Shown: positions 35,642 to 43,334 of the stretch, one piece after another
Layout: every line of letters begins with the position of its first letter
Numbering within the stretch: position 1 is the first letter of the stretch
DNA from: Fibrobacter succinogenes
GTDB lineage: Bacteria; Fibrobacterota; Fibrobacteria; Fibrobacterales; Fibrobacteraceae
Length of the DNA: 64,000 nucleotides
Assembly (NCBI GenBank): GCA_902756345.1
Contig: CACVQR010000004.1
Location: 248,001 to 312,000, forward strand
Reading direction: 5' to 3'
Made by a program: the position numbers and the translations under genes
The notes under the pieces: generated by a model
The model's database searches: none
Told to the model about the DNA's origin: nothing
Seen by the model: the letters and a program-made list of their open reading frames with translations, nothing else

Positions 35642-36403
35642 CTATTTTTCTTTCACTAGCTTGGCGCAATAAATGGGGCCGCGACCTTCAGAACGGTCCG
35701 GCAGAATATGTACGCCAAATTCAGTGCGGTCGGCACCGGGCAACAAGTTTTCAATCGCCTCGAAACGCATCGATGGCCTTTTTTTGAGAATCTTCCTGAC
35801 CACGTCGTCATTTTCCATAGGCGAAAGCGCGCAGGTACCATAAACCACGGTTCCGCCCGGCTTGAGTGCATCAACCGCCGAGGCCAGGAGCGCCCCCTGT
35901 TCTACAGAAAGCCTCTTGACTCGCTTTGCAGACCACACTTCCAAATGCGCCGGAGAATTCAGCACATGCCTGTCCGAAGAACAGGGCGCATCCAGCAAGA
36001 CCTTGTCAAAACATTCTTTCTTATGGAGTCCAAACTTCATGCCGTCGTAACCCGTCACCTTGATCACGGAACGCCAGCATTCGGGCAAGGAATTTTCGAT
36101 CACATGCTGCAGGCGCAAGCGGCGATCCGGCGAACGGTCGTTGCTCTGCAAAGACCCTTCGCCTTTAAGCATCGACGCAATCACAAGTGTTTTTCCGCCC
36201 GGTGCGGCACACATGTCAAGCACGTCATCACCCGGCTCTACGCCAAGAGCTTGCGCCGCAAAGACCGATGCCTCGTCCAAAAAATACGGTTCAAGTCTAT
36301 CACCAAAATGCAATTCTGTTGCGCAGCCCTCTCCCTTCAAGGATTCAAGCAAGGCCGACCAGCGTTCGCCAAAAAGTTTCTCGTAGTAGTCGAAAAATTC
36401 CAT
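35642..36403 (-). CDS. RNA (cytosine-5) methyltransferase of the RsmB/RsmF/NSUN family
   Basis: The 253-residue protein has the family SAM site VLDMCAAPGGKTLVIASML, SNDRSPDRRLRLQHV, the motif IV cysteine in LLDAPCSSDRHVL and the catalytic motif VI cysteine in VYGTCALSPMEND. It is short: the NusB-like and PUA domains of RsmB or RsmF are absent, closer to the single-domain NSUN4 type. An rRNA or tRNA cytosine is the probable substrate. It lies downstream of tRNA-Gln and its terminator, so it needs its own promoter. Confidence 0.92.
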   Translation of the reverse strand: MEFFDYYEKLFGERWSALLESLKGEGCATELHFGDRLEPYFLDEASVFAAQALGVEPGDDVLDMCAAPGGKTLVIASMLKGEGSLQSNDRSPDRRLRLQHVIENSLPECWRSVIKVTGYDGMKFGLHKKECFDKVLLDAPCSSDRHVLNSPAHLEVWSAKRVKRLSVEQGALLASAVDALKPGGTVVYGTCALSPMENDDVVRKILKKRPSMRFEAIENLLPGADRTEFGVHILPDRSEGRGPIYCAKLVKEK

Positions 36404-36411
36404 AAGCCAAA

Positions 36412-36452
36412 AATAAAAAACTCTCTGCTCAGGGGTATGAGCAAAGAGTTAT
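36412..36452 (-). terminator. Intrinsic terminator of tRNA-Gln
   Basis: On the minus strand AACTCTTTGCTCA and TGAGCAGAGAGTT pair with a single mismatch around TACCCC and run into TTTTATTTTT. It begins five bases past the tRNA 3' end. Confidence 0.92.
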
Positions 36453-36456
36453 ATCG

Positions 36457-36527
36457 TTGAGCTACCAGGATTCGAACCTAGACAAACAGAGTCAGAATCT
36501 GTTGTGCTACCATTACACCATAGCTCA
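36457..36527 (-). tRNA. tRNA-Gln(CTG)
   Basis: The minus strand folds as a cloverleaf: acceptor TGAGCTA with TAGCTCA, a D-loop with AATGGTAG, anticodon stem ACAGA/TCTGT with loop TTCTGAC (anticodon CTG, reading CAG), and T-loop GGTTCGAATCC. The 3' CCA is not encoded, so a CCA-adding enzyme is needed. It is followed at once by an intrinsic terminator. glnS is also in this window at 51.3 kb, indicating direct glutaminylation. Confidence 0.95.
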
Positions 36528-36571
36528 ATGCGCCCCCAAAGTTAGTAAAAGAATTTCACTTCGGCAAGGGG

Positions 36572-37963
36572 TTATTTGAAAATATTTTGATTAGGCGGGG
36601 TGTAAGTCATGCCCTGAACCTGCTGGGTACCGCCTTCAGGCAGAGATACCGGAGTAAAGGTCACGAAATAATCCGTCGAAACGTCCGAAGCACGCAAGGT
36701 AGCAATCACTTTCGGAATACCCGAATAGAGCACCACCTGCTGGGCTCCCGAAGGCAAGTCGGAAAGTCTCAGTTCACTGCAGGTCGCATCGCGAACAAAG
36801 TGCGAAGTACCCTTGATGCCAACAACCACGCTGTTCACCATGCAGTCGCTGGATTGAGTAGTATCTTCACGATCCACCACCAGAGACACGCGGCTAACCA
36901 AGGTCGAAGGACGAGACAGAGTTACATCCTTCACTTTCAAGGTATCCTTCAAGTTTTCAATATCTTTCTTGGTCAAGTAGCGGGACACGCCAGCCTGTGT
37001 CACCAGGTCATCCTGCAGTTTGCGGAATTCGAAGCGGAAGGAATCGCCCGGCAAGGAATCCGGAAGCGGCAACCACCAGCGACCAAGACTGTCAGTCGTG
37101 GTCTGAACTTCGAACTTCATCGAATCGCCTTCGACAAAATTGAAGCCGTAAATATCCTTAATCAGCATTACTTCGACATCGGCGCAAGGATTGCCATTCT
37201 TGCAAAGAACCTTACCTGAGAGACGGGCCACATTCTTCGCTTCCTTTTCGGATTCCTTGATCAAGGAATCGGCACCAGTCGTCGTACTCCAGACAATCGG
37301 ACCCGAGGTAACAGAATCGCCGGCCTTGATCTTGCCGAGATCCAGGGTACGGTAGATAAGGCTATCCGCAAAGCCAAGAGACTGCATGCGGGCAACCATC
37401 ATGGAATCGCCCGGGAAGATTTCCACGGACCATTCGCCTTCAGGAATCAACATCGAGAAACTGTCTGCCGCGAACACGTCGTTACAGAACGGAGTTCCCG
37501 AAAGGCAAGTCATAAAATGGCCGCCCACGGAAACTGCAGAATCTTCCACTTCTTCAAAATAGAGCACGCTCGTTACGACAGCCGCCTTGGCAAGCTGGAT
37601 GCTACCGTAGGCCTTCGCCTTCAAAGTCGTGCGCGGCAAGTAGAACACTTCAACCGCCGACGTATCGATAACCGCCAGCTGGAAGGTATCCGACAAGGCG
37701 GAATCAAAAGAGTACACGCCATCGGAATCGGTCAAGACTTCGATTTGTTCGGGAACATGCAAGACACTATCGTAAACAGCCATGCGGGCCATACGGACCA
37801 TGGCATCCGATGCGGGAGTTCCGTCAACGCGAAGAACCACACCCGATACAGCAAGTGTATTGCCTGTATCCGTCACCGTACCTGCAACCTTTTCATTACT
37901 GCAACCAATCAAGGATACTGCAAGCGAGGCGAGGCAAGCTAACAACGAAAACTTCTTGTTCAT
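36572..37963 (-). CDS. Large lipoprotein with carboxypeptidase-regulatory-like domains
   Basis: The 463-residue lipoprotein has a signal peptide ending SLIGC (Cys21). It then shows repeated beta-sandwich patterns: AVSGVVLRVDGTPASDAMVRM with LTDSDGVYSFDSAL, and later LSGKVLCKNGNPCADVEVMLI with TTDSLGRWWLPLPD. These are typical of carboxypeptidase-regulatory-like domains. Its ATG overlaps the stop of the upstream TIGR02147 gene by four bases (ATGA), so translation is coupled. Regulator and lipoprotein are likely functionally linked, for instance a regulator controlling its own envelope cargo. Function unknown. Confidence 0.85.
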   Translation of the reverse strand: MNKKFSLLACLASLAVSLIGCSNEKVAGTVTDTGNTLAVSGVVLRVDGTPASDAMVRMARMAVYDSVLHVPEQIEVLTDSDGVYSFDSALSDTFQLAVIDTSAVEVFYLPRTTLKAKAYGSIQLAKAAVVTSVLYFEEVEDSAVSVGGHFMTCLSGTPFCNDVFAADSFSMLIPEGEWSVEIFPGDSMMVARMQSLGFADSLIYRTLDLGKIKAGDSVTSGPIVWSTTTGADSLIKESEKEAKNVARLSGKVLCKNGNPCADVEVMLIKDIYGFNFVEGDSMKFEVQTTTDSLGRWWLPLPDSLPGDSFRFEFRKLQDDLVTQAGVSRYLTKKDIENLKDTLKVKDVTLSRPSTLVSRVSLVVDREDTTQSSDCMVNSVVVGIKGTSHFVRDATCSELRLSDLPSGAQQVVLYSGIPKVIATLRASDVSTDYFVTFTPVSLPEGGTQQVQGMTYTPPNQNIFK

Positions 37964-38811
37964 TCTTCCTCCTCGGTTTCTGGCGGCAGGTCCACCTTTT
38001 CCTTACTCAGCGGGAAAAACTGGATATTCATCTGGCACACCATGGTTTCACCTTCATCCGAACGAATAATATCGACCACTTCCTTACGGAACAGGTCAAT
38101 CTTACTAATAATGCGTTCGAGACCTTCAGCAGAAACGCTCATTGTCATACAAGATACATTTCTGCGTTCGGTACTGTAATGATCCAGGGCATCTTTACCG
38201 AGGTCCATCATCTGTTTCTGGAACTGATGAACAAAAAGCGACGAGATTTCGGAGCCGCTAAAGATAGCCTTGTTAACCGAGCGATAAAAACCTTTTTCGT
38301 CCAGTTCAATCAACTGCATCGACAAGAGCAGCTGGATAGCCTGCTTTGCCTGCGGAAGAGTGATACGGGGATTCAGGAACAAAGCGAGTTCCTGGATATT
38401 CTTCGGGCCCACGTTCAAGACGGACAACGCCTCGCGGACCGCCACGTAATACCACTTACTGTAGTATTCCTGCTGACTCTTGGTCAAGGACTTGATGGCG
38501 CTCGGAAGAAGCGCGGACATCTGCTCGAAGATTGCCTGCTTAGACGCCGGCGTGGTGGCATGCGTAAAGTCCACCATCAGCGTGAAGTAGCGGCCTTCCT
38601 TTTCATTCAGGCCTAGAGCCGCAATAAACTTGGGCAACATCTGAGGCGTAAGCGACTTGCGCCCGCGGACCAAGTCCAAATAAAAGCCCGACGAGGAATA
38701 CCCCGCCTTCTTGGCAAAGGACCTGTAAGAAAAGTATCGCTGCACGGACTTCCGGTAGTCGTAATAGTCCTGCAGGAACTTTCGATAGTTGTAGTAAGCG
38801 TATACGTTCAT
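37960..38811 (-). CDS. TIGR02147-type (DUF4423) regulator
   Basis: The 283-residue protein begins MNVYAYYNYRKFLQDYYDYRK, the characteristic aromatic-rich start of the TIGR02147 family. It contains a helix-turn-helix-like segment (YRSFAKKAGYSSSGFYLDLVRGRKSLTP) and a long C-terminal effector-like region (ISKIDLFRKEVVDIIRSDEGE, VCQMNIQFFPLSK), ending in a run of acidic residues. The family is expanded in Fibrobacter and presumed regulatory. The start at 38811 is preceded by a TATATTTAG box (38818-38824, minus sense) only a few bases away. The gene is coupled to the downstream lipoprotein gene. Confidence 0.92.
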   Translation of the reverse strand: MNVYAYYNYRKFLQDYYDYRKSVQRYFSYRSFAKKAGYSSSGFYLDLVRGRKSLTPQMLPKFIAALGLNEKEGRYFTLMVDFTHATTPASKQAIFEQMSALLPSAIKSLTKSQQEYYSKWYYVAVREALSVLNVGPKNIQELALFLNPRITLPQAKQAIQLLLSMQLIELDEKGFYRSVNKAIFSGSEISSLFVHQFQKQMMDLGKDALDHYSTERRNVSCMTMSVSAEGLERIISKIDLFRKEVVDIIRSDEGETMVCQMNIQFFPLSKEKVDLPPETEEEE

Positions 38812-38984
38812 CAATCTAAATATACTTTTTTTGTCAATTTTTGGGAACACCTTATTTCAGAATTGTTTTGTAAATTCCCGTAAATCTTGCAAAAAAGAAC
38901 AATCCGTGAACACTTTTGAAAAAAAAGGTGATACGCTTGCCGATTTTTTTAGATATATTCAAGGAACACCCAATCCCATCCTTT

Positions 38985-39020
38985 GGACTTTCGTCTGGAA
39001 ACAGGCGAAAGTCCTTTTTC
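38985..39020 (+). terminator. Strong GAAA-loop terminator in a gene leader (attenuator or small-RNA end)
   Basis: A 13-bp stem (38985-38997 with 39002-39014, one G-T pair) closed by the tetraloop GAAA is followed by TTTTTC. It points in plus direction, yet the nearest upstream gene (TIGR02147) is on the minus strand and divergent. Whatever ends here must start within 38812-38984, so it terminates either the leader of the 39057 gene or a short RNA. Confidence 0.85.
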
Positions 39021-39056
39021 TTTACCAACCCATTTCATTTTTCTAAATTTGGCGCT

Positions 39057-39857
39057 ATGAATAGCACTATGCCAAAAATCGCCCGATTTCTTAAAGAATC
39101 CACCTTTAGGCTTTTACGCATCGCAGGCATCTTGGTCGTTATATATATAAGTATGGTTTTCTACCTGGCTCTCACCGAACGCAGGAACGCATTCCCAAGA
39201 GCAATCTATCATAAAGAAGCAAACGAAGCGATCCAGGGCAAAGCAAAACCCCTCACCTGCACTCTCGAAGACGGCTCCATCCTAAACGGTTTTACTCTAG
39301 GCAACGAAAACGATCCCGTCATGCTCTATTTCCCCGAAGCCGACGAAGACGCAGCGCAATTCCTTGCACAAGTCGATTCCCTCCCGGGAACAAATATCGT
39401 CGCATTCAATTACCGAGGCTCCGCCCAGAACAAGGGAACACCCAGCGAAGACACGTTCGAGAAAGACGCAAGGCAAATCGCAGAATGCGCAGCACAGGTG
39501 AACGGCAAATTCCCGCAAACCCTTGTAGGGCGCGGCATGGGAGCCATCTCGGCAATTAACCAACACTCGAATAACAAACAAATTATCTTAATCGATCCCA
39601 TCTTCGATATTGCCGATGCCATTCACCAAAAGTACGGATTTCTTTATCCTAAATTCTTGATTCGCACAAACTTCAAAGTATCCATAGACAAGCTAAAAAA
39701 AGCACAAAATAACACAACCGTACTCTTCGATAAGAAACAGTTCGAAGAAAGAACAAAGGCAGAATATTCCAAATTGGAGGGGGCCAAGTTTATTGTTCGA
39801 AATGGAGAGAGTTTGCAAAAAGTGTTGATTTTATCACAAAAACGCAATTTATTTTGA
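39057..39857 (+). CDS. Membrane-anchored alpha/beta-hydrolase-like protein lacking the nucleophile serine
   Basis: The 266-residue protein has one N-terminal membrane helix (LLRIAGILVVIYISMVFYLAL) and an exported domain with an alpha/beta hydrolase pattern: VMLYFPEADED, IVAFNYRGSAQNKGTPSED and the elbow LVGRGMGAISAINQ. In YfhR/BEM46-like relatives the elbow is GxSxG; here the central residue is Gly, so ordinary serine hydrolysis should be impossible. IILIDPIFDIADA may carry the acid residue. The C-terminus, where a catalytic His is expected, has none. A pseudo-enzyme is likely. The start at 39057 follows a leader with a strong terminator. Confidence 0.75.
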   Translation: MNSTMPKIARFLKESTFRLLRIAGILVVIYISMVFYLALTERRNAFPRAIYHKEANEAIQGKAKPLTCTLEDGSILNGFTLGNENDPVMLYFPEADEDAAQFLAQVDSLPGTNIVAFNYRGSAQNKGTPSEDTFEKDARQIAECAAQVNGKFPQTLVGRGMGAISAINQHSNNKQIILIDPIFDIADAIHQKYGFLYPKFLIRTNFKVSIDKLKKAQNNTTVLFDKKQFEERTKAEYSKLEGAKFIVRNGESLQKVLILSQKRNLF

Positions 39858-40004
39858 TAAAATTTGACAAACGTTGTGTGAAATTTCGCACAAAAAAAAC
39901 TTTTTGGGAACAGATTTTAATGTTTTTTTCTTATCTGCATTGATTTTGTTTGGGAAAATTATTAGTTTACCTTGAAAACCACAAATAAACAAAAAGAGGT
40001 GTTT

Positions 40005-40751
40005 ATGGATACTATCATTGTAAAAATGGATATTCGCGGTTTTCTGCGTTTTCCGGACCAAGCCATCAAGACGATGAAACTTGACAAGATGGCGAAGCAA
40101 GAAAACTCCAAGAAAGGGGAAGTCATCGAAATCGGTCCATACGCCGATATCGAGGTCGACCCTGTGGGTAAGCGCGTAGCGATTACGCCCACCAAGGAAG
40201 CAAAGACCACGTCTTTCCGTTTCATTGTTGGTGTCAATTCTACAAAGTCCAAGTTCCTGTACTTCAAGGGCGCCCTGAACGCCATCGGCGAAAAGATCGT
40301 CACCGGTCCGTACGAACTTGAAAAGGAAGGCAACAAGTACATCTTCACGAGCAAGAATTCTACCAAGAAGAAAGGCCCGTGGAAACTGATTGCCTGCCGC
40401 AATTCGATCGCAAACAAGACCATGCTCTCGATCGACTCCCGCGGAACCATCATTTTCGATCGTCACACCAGAGATGCAGTGAACACTCAGGTGAACAAGA
40501 CCATGATTGCCGATTACGATCGCGCCAAGAAGGTCTTCAAGCTTTCCTTCAGCAAGGACAAGGGCTTTATCAACGTGCGCACTATTGCTAGCCACGCCAA
40601 CGCCTCCTTCATGGGAACCTTCTCCTCTCACGGTTTGGCGCTCCCCAAGCAGAGCTTCCGTACCGAATGCAAGGTCGAAGGCAAAACCATCACGTTCAGC
40701 GTAGCCTCCCTGGTCGCTGAACAGAAAGCTGCAGAAAAGTCCAAGAAATAA
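40005..40751 (+). CDS. Conserved-looking protein of unknown function
   Basis: The 248-residue protein starts MDTIIVKMDIRGFLRFP, has no signal peptide and is rich in lysine and beta-strand-like segments (VIEIGPYADIEVDPVGKRV, FIVGVNSTKSKFLYFKGAL, NKTMLSIDSRGTIIFDRHTRD). It ends in an Ala/Lys helix. No family is recognised. AAGAGG lies eight bases before the ATG at 40005. The following membrane-protein gene begins 16 bases later and is probably co-transcribed. The 147-base region upstream is AT-rich and repeats the TTTTTGGGAACA stretch found also near 1804 and 38838. Confidence 0.75.
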   Translation: MDTIIVKMDIRGFLRFPDQAIKTMKLDKMAKQENSKKGEVIEIGPYADIEVDPVGKRVAITPTKEAKTTSFRFIVGVNSTKSKFLYFKGALNAIGEKIVTGPYELEKEGNKYIFTSKNSTKKKGPWKLIACRNSIANKTMLSIDSRGTIIFDRHTRDAVNTQVNKTMIADYDRAKKVFKLSFSKDKGFINVRTIASHANASFMGTFSSHGLALPKQSFRTECKVEGKTITFSVASLVAEQKAAEKSKK

Positions 40752-40767
40752 TTAGTCGGAGTCTCTT

Positions 40768-41226
40768 ATGATCGACATTCTCAAGTTGTTTTATACGACG
40801 CACTATAATTTGGGTGCACTGGCGATTTTGTTTGTCCTTCTCTTGATTTTCTTCTTGACCAAGAAGAATTACAAGGGAGCAATCATCGTCGTCGCCATCC
40901 TTATAGTCTACAATGTCGGAATCTATAAAAGGACCGAAGGTAAGTCCTGGACCATCGAAATCGACCCGCCTGAATCCGCTGCTGTGAACGATGGATACGG
41001 CAACTACACCAAGCCGCAGCCGATCAAGATGACCTTCTCCGCTACTCCGGAGAAATGGACTATCACCGACGAAAAGGGCGAAACCCATCACTGGTGCTGG
41101 CTAGACGACATGTGGGACAAGGTCGCCAATACTGACGTCGTCGCCTGGATCTGGGGCGAAAACGCCAGCAAGAAGATGATGAAATCAACGGAAACCCGCG
41201 CGAACAGCGCCGGAAACCAGGATTAA
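40768..41226 (+). CDS. Small membrane protein of unknown function
   Basis: The 152-residue protein has two N-terminal membrane helices (LGALAILFVLLLIFFLTKK and GAIIVVAILIVYNVGIY). A soluble tail rich in Trp follows (SWTIEIDPPES, EKWTITDEKGETHHWCWLDDMW, VVAWIWGENASKK). No family is recognised. GGAG precedes the ATG, and the gap to the preceding gene is 16 bases, so the two unknown genes form a unit. The stop overlaps the converging lpxH stop in TTAA (41223-41226). Confidence 0.75.
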   Translation: MIDILKLFYTTHYNLGALAILFVLLLIFFLTKKNYKGAIIVVAILIVYNVGIYKRTEGKSWTIEIDPPESAAVNDGYGNYTKPQPIKMTFSATPEKWTITDEKGETHHWCWLDDMWDKVANTDVVAWIWGENASKKMMKSTETRANSAGNQD

Positions 41227-41948
41227 TCATTAAAATTCAGAATATCAAGCTCACCTGCTTCCATCCGGAGGTAGGTGAGTTTTTTCATCCAGTCACCGGC
41301 AGACGCCACAGTCCCGTTTTCGACATTCCAAATGCCCGAAATATGGTGATGTCCCAGAATGCAGTAGGAGCATCCCGTCTTTTCGAGCATACAGTTTGCC
41401 CAATGCAGGTATTCTTCCATCTTGATAATGCGGGACTCACCCACCTTACGGCTGTTTCTGCCCACGAATCGGGCAAGAGCCATCCCCCAATCCGGATGGA
41501 GTTGGCGGAAAAGGAATCGATTCAGCGGAAAATCAAGCACGCGACGGAACAACCGGTAACCGAAGTCGGATTTTGCAACGCCATCGCCATGGCGGAAATA
41601 GACTTTTTTTCCCTGAATATCGAGTTTCAATTCCTTATGAGTCAAGACACCCAGTGATTTCGGGAAGAAATCTCCATAGGCAAAATCGTGATTTCCCTGC
41701 AACAAATGGACTTCGCAGCCGGATTTTACCAGTTCCCGCATGGCAAAGAACAAATCCATATGATTACGGCAAACGTAATCATTGTATTCGTACCAGAATT
41801 CGAACAAGTCGCCCACGATTACCAAATGCGAAGCCTTGCCCTTGATTGATTCCATAAAACGGACAAGGGCCTGCTCACGATTCGGGACTGAGCCAGGCGG
41901 GTTTACCCCGAGGTGCGCATCAGATATAAAGTAGGCGGACGAATTCAT
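41223..41948 (-). CDS. lpxH: UDP-2,3-diacylglucosamine diphosphatase-like phosphoesterase
   Basis: LpxH cleaves UDP-2,3-diacylglucosamine to lipid X and UMP in lipid A synthesis. The 241-residue protein has the calcineurin-type metal motifs SDAHLG, GDLFEFWYEY, GNHDFAYGDFF, FRHGDGVA and LGHHHISG in order, as in LpxH/LpxG-like enzymes. It lies apart from other lpx genes. Paralogous YbbF-type phosphoesterases look similar, so the exact substrate is likely but not proven. It diverges from the lipoprotein gene at 41978; the 29-base gap must hold both start signals. Confidence 0.9.
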   Translation of the reverse strand: MNSSAYFISDAHLGVNPPGSVPNREQALVRFMESIKGKASHLVIVGDLFEFWYEYNDYVCRNHMDLFFAMRELVKSGCEVHLLQGNHDFAYGDFFPKSLGVLTHKELKLDIQGKKVYFRHGDGVAKSDFGYRLFRRVLDFPLNRFLFRQLHPDWGMALARFVGRNSRKVGESRIIKMEEYLHWANCMLEKTGCSYCILGHHHISGIWNVENGTVASAGDWMKKLTYLRMEAGELDILNFND

Positions 41949-41977
41949 CGAAACGAAATATAATTATATTTATAGAA

Positions 41978-42550
41978 ATGAAAATATTTACGCCAAAATC
42001 GTTGATGTTCATGGCATTCGCAGGCTTTTTCGGCATGCTTTTTACGGGTTGCTCTGCAAGCCTCACCAAGTACGACTTACAAGATTACCCTAAAACCATC
42101 CCGTTTTTTGAGCCTATCACGATTTCTTACGCCGGGACGACTTCCGTTTTGGACACAAACTTGCAAAGAGCGTATTCCTTTGCAATAGACACTTTGAACT
42201 ACCCCATGGAAAGCTGCCGCGGTGTCGCCCACATCGATGCAAGCGTCACACCCGATGGAGAGGGCAGTTCCTGGAACATCGGCGCAGCCTTCATTCCCTT
42301 CTGGCCAATGCTTCCTGTTAGCGAAACATGGCATTACCACATGGAAGCCCGAATTTTCTGTCACGGAGCCTTAACCTTCAAAGTGGAATTCGAAGAAAGC
42401 GAACATGTGAAAGCATTCTGGTATGGACGTATGCGCGCAGACCTCGTAAACGATGCCTCGCAAGAAATGCACCGCAAGCTTTTGGAACGCCTCAAGTTCG
42501 AAACCCGCCTTGTCCGTAACACCGATCTAAATTTAGCACAAGACTTTTAA
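41978..42550 (+). CDS. Lipoprotein of unknown function
   Basis: The 190-residue lipoprotein has a signal peptide ending LFTGC (Cys25). The mature part has SYAGTTSVLDTNLQRAYSFAID, a WNIGAAFIPFWPMLPVSETWHYHMEARIFC core of aromatic strands, and a helical tail (ASQEMHRKLLERLKFETRL). The arrangement recalls small outer-membrane-associated lipoproteins, but no family is recognised. A TATATTT box lies at 41965-41971, only six bases before the ATG, and there is no clear Shine-Dalgarno. Confidence 0.75.
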   Translation: MKIFTPKSLMFMAFAGFFGMLFTGCSASLTKYDLQDYPKTIPFFEPITISYAGTTSVLDTNLQRAYSFAIDTLNYPMESCRGVAHIDASVTPDGEGSSWNIGAAFIPFWPMLPVSETWHYHMEARIFCHGALTFKVEFEESEHVKAFWYGRMRADLVNDASQEMHRKLLERLKFETRLVRNTDLNLAQDF

Positions 42551-42602
42551 AAAGCATTTTCACCTTTCTTTTTCTCGTAACTCAGAACTATTAACTAATA
42601 AT

Positions 42603-43286
42603 ATGCACACTCTCTATATTGTAGCAACCCCCATCGGGAACATGGAAGACATCACCTACCGGGCTGTGCGGACATTAAAGGAAGTTCCGCTGGTGCTTGC
42701 CGAAGACACACGCCACACGCGAGTGCTCTTTGACAATTACGGCATCAACACGCCCATGGAAGCCTACCACGACTTCAATAAAGAGAAGGTGACCCCCAAG
42801 TACGTAGAATTCCTGAAAAACGAAGGCGATATCGCCCTAGTAAGCGATGCAGGCACCCCCGGAGTCGCAGACCCGGCTTTCAACCTAGTTCGCGAGTGCG
42901 TCCGCGAAGGAATCGATGTCCGCGCCATCCCTGGCCCTTGCGCCATGATTACCGCACTTGTTTCAAGCGGCATGCCTACGGACCATTTTTGCTTTCAATA
43001 CTTTTCGCCCAAAAAGAGCGCCCAACGCATTCATCTGCTTGAAAAGCTAAAAGACGAAGAAGCGACCCAGATTTTCTACGCAAGCCCGCACAACATCGAC
43101 AAGTTCGTCGAAGAAATCGGCCAAGTCTTTGGCGAAATCAAGATTGCACTGATGCGTGAACTCACCAAGAAATTCGAAGAACACCTGATTGGCACTCCAT
43201 CCGAAATCACGGCACACTTCAAGGCTCACCCGCCCAAAGGCGAATTCGTACTGATTTTCAATCCCCAAGACAAGAGTGGACTGTAG
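42603..43286 (+). CDS. rsmI: 16S rRNA (cytidine(1402)-2'-O)-methyltransferase
   Basis: RsmI adds the 2'-O-methyl group to C1402 in the ribosomal P site. The 227-residue protein has the tetrapyrrole-methylase fold motifs LYIVATPIGNMEDITYRAVRTL, LAEDTRHTRVLF, LVSDAGTPGVADPAFNLVREC, IPGPCAMITALVSSGMPTDHFCF and ALMRELTKKFEEHLIGTP. It is slightly shorter than the E. coli enzyme, lacking its C-terminal extension. The upstream 52 bases contain TAACTCAGAACTATTAACTAA words related to family B repeats. Confidence 0.97.
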   Translation: MHTLYIVATPIGNMEDITYRAVRTLKEVPLVLAEDTRHTRVLFDNYGINTPMEAYHDFNKEKVTPKYVEFLKNEGDIALVSDAGTPGVADPAFNLVRECVREGIDVRAIPGPCAMITALVSSGMPTDHFCFQYFSPKKSAQRIHLLEKLKDEEATQIFYASPHNIDKFVEEIGQVFGEIKIALMRELTKKFEEHLIGTPSEITAHFKAHPPKGEFVLIFNPQDKSGL

Positions 43287-43334
43287 TGGAATGTGGAATG
43301 TGAAATGTGAAATGTGGGATGTGGAATGTGAAAT
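43287..43334. repeat. Direct word repeat (family A, TGTGGAATGTGAAA type)
   Basis: The entire spacer between rsmI and lnt is built from the words GTGGAATGTG, GAAATGTG, GAAATGTG, GGATGTG, GAATGTGAAAT. It forms four to six imperfect direct copies that end exactly at the lnt ATG. Confidence 0.85.

Noticed and set aside
39849-40631. A 260-codon minus-strand frame opposite the 40005-40751 gene
   Set aside because: The plus-strand gene has a good ribosome-binding site and normal codon use. The minus-strand frame has no start signal and no motif.
43287-43334. CRISPR-like array
   Set aside because: The repeats are 7-10 bases, unequal and without spacers of constant length, and no cas genes are present.
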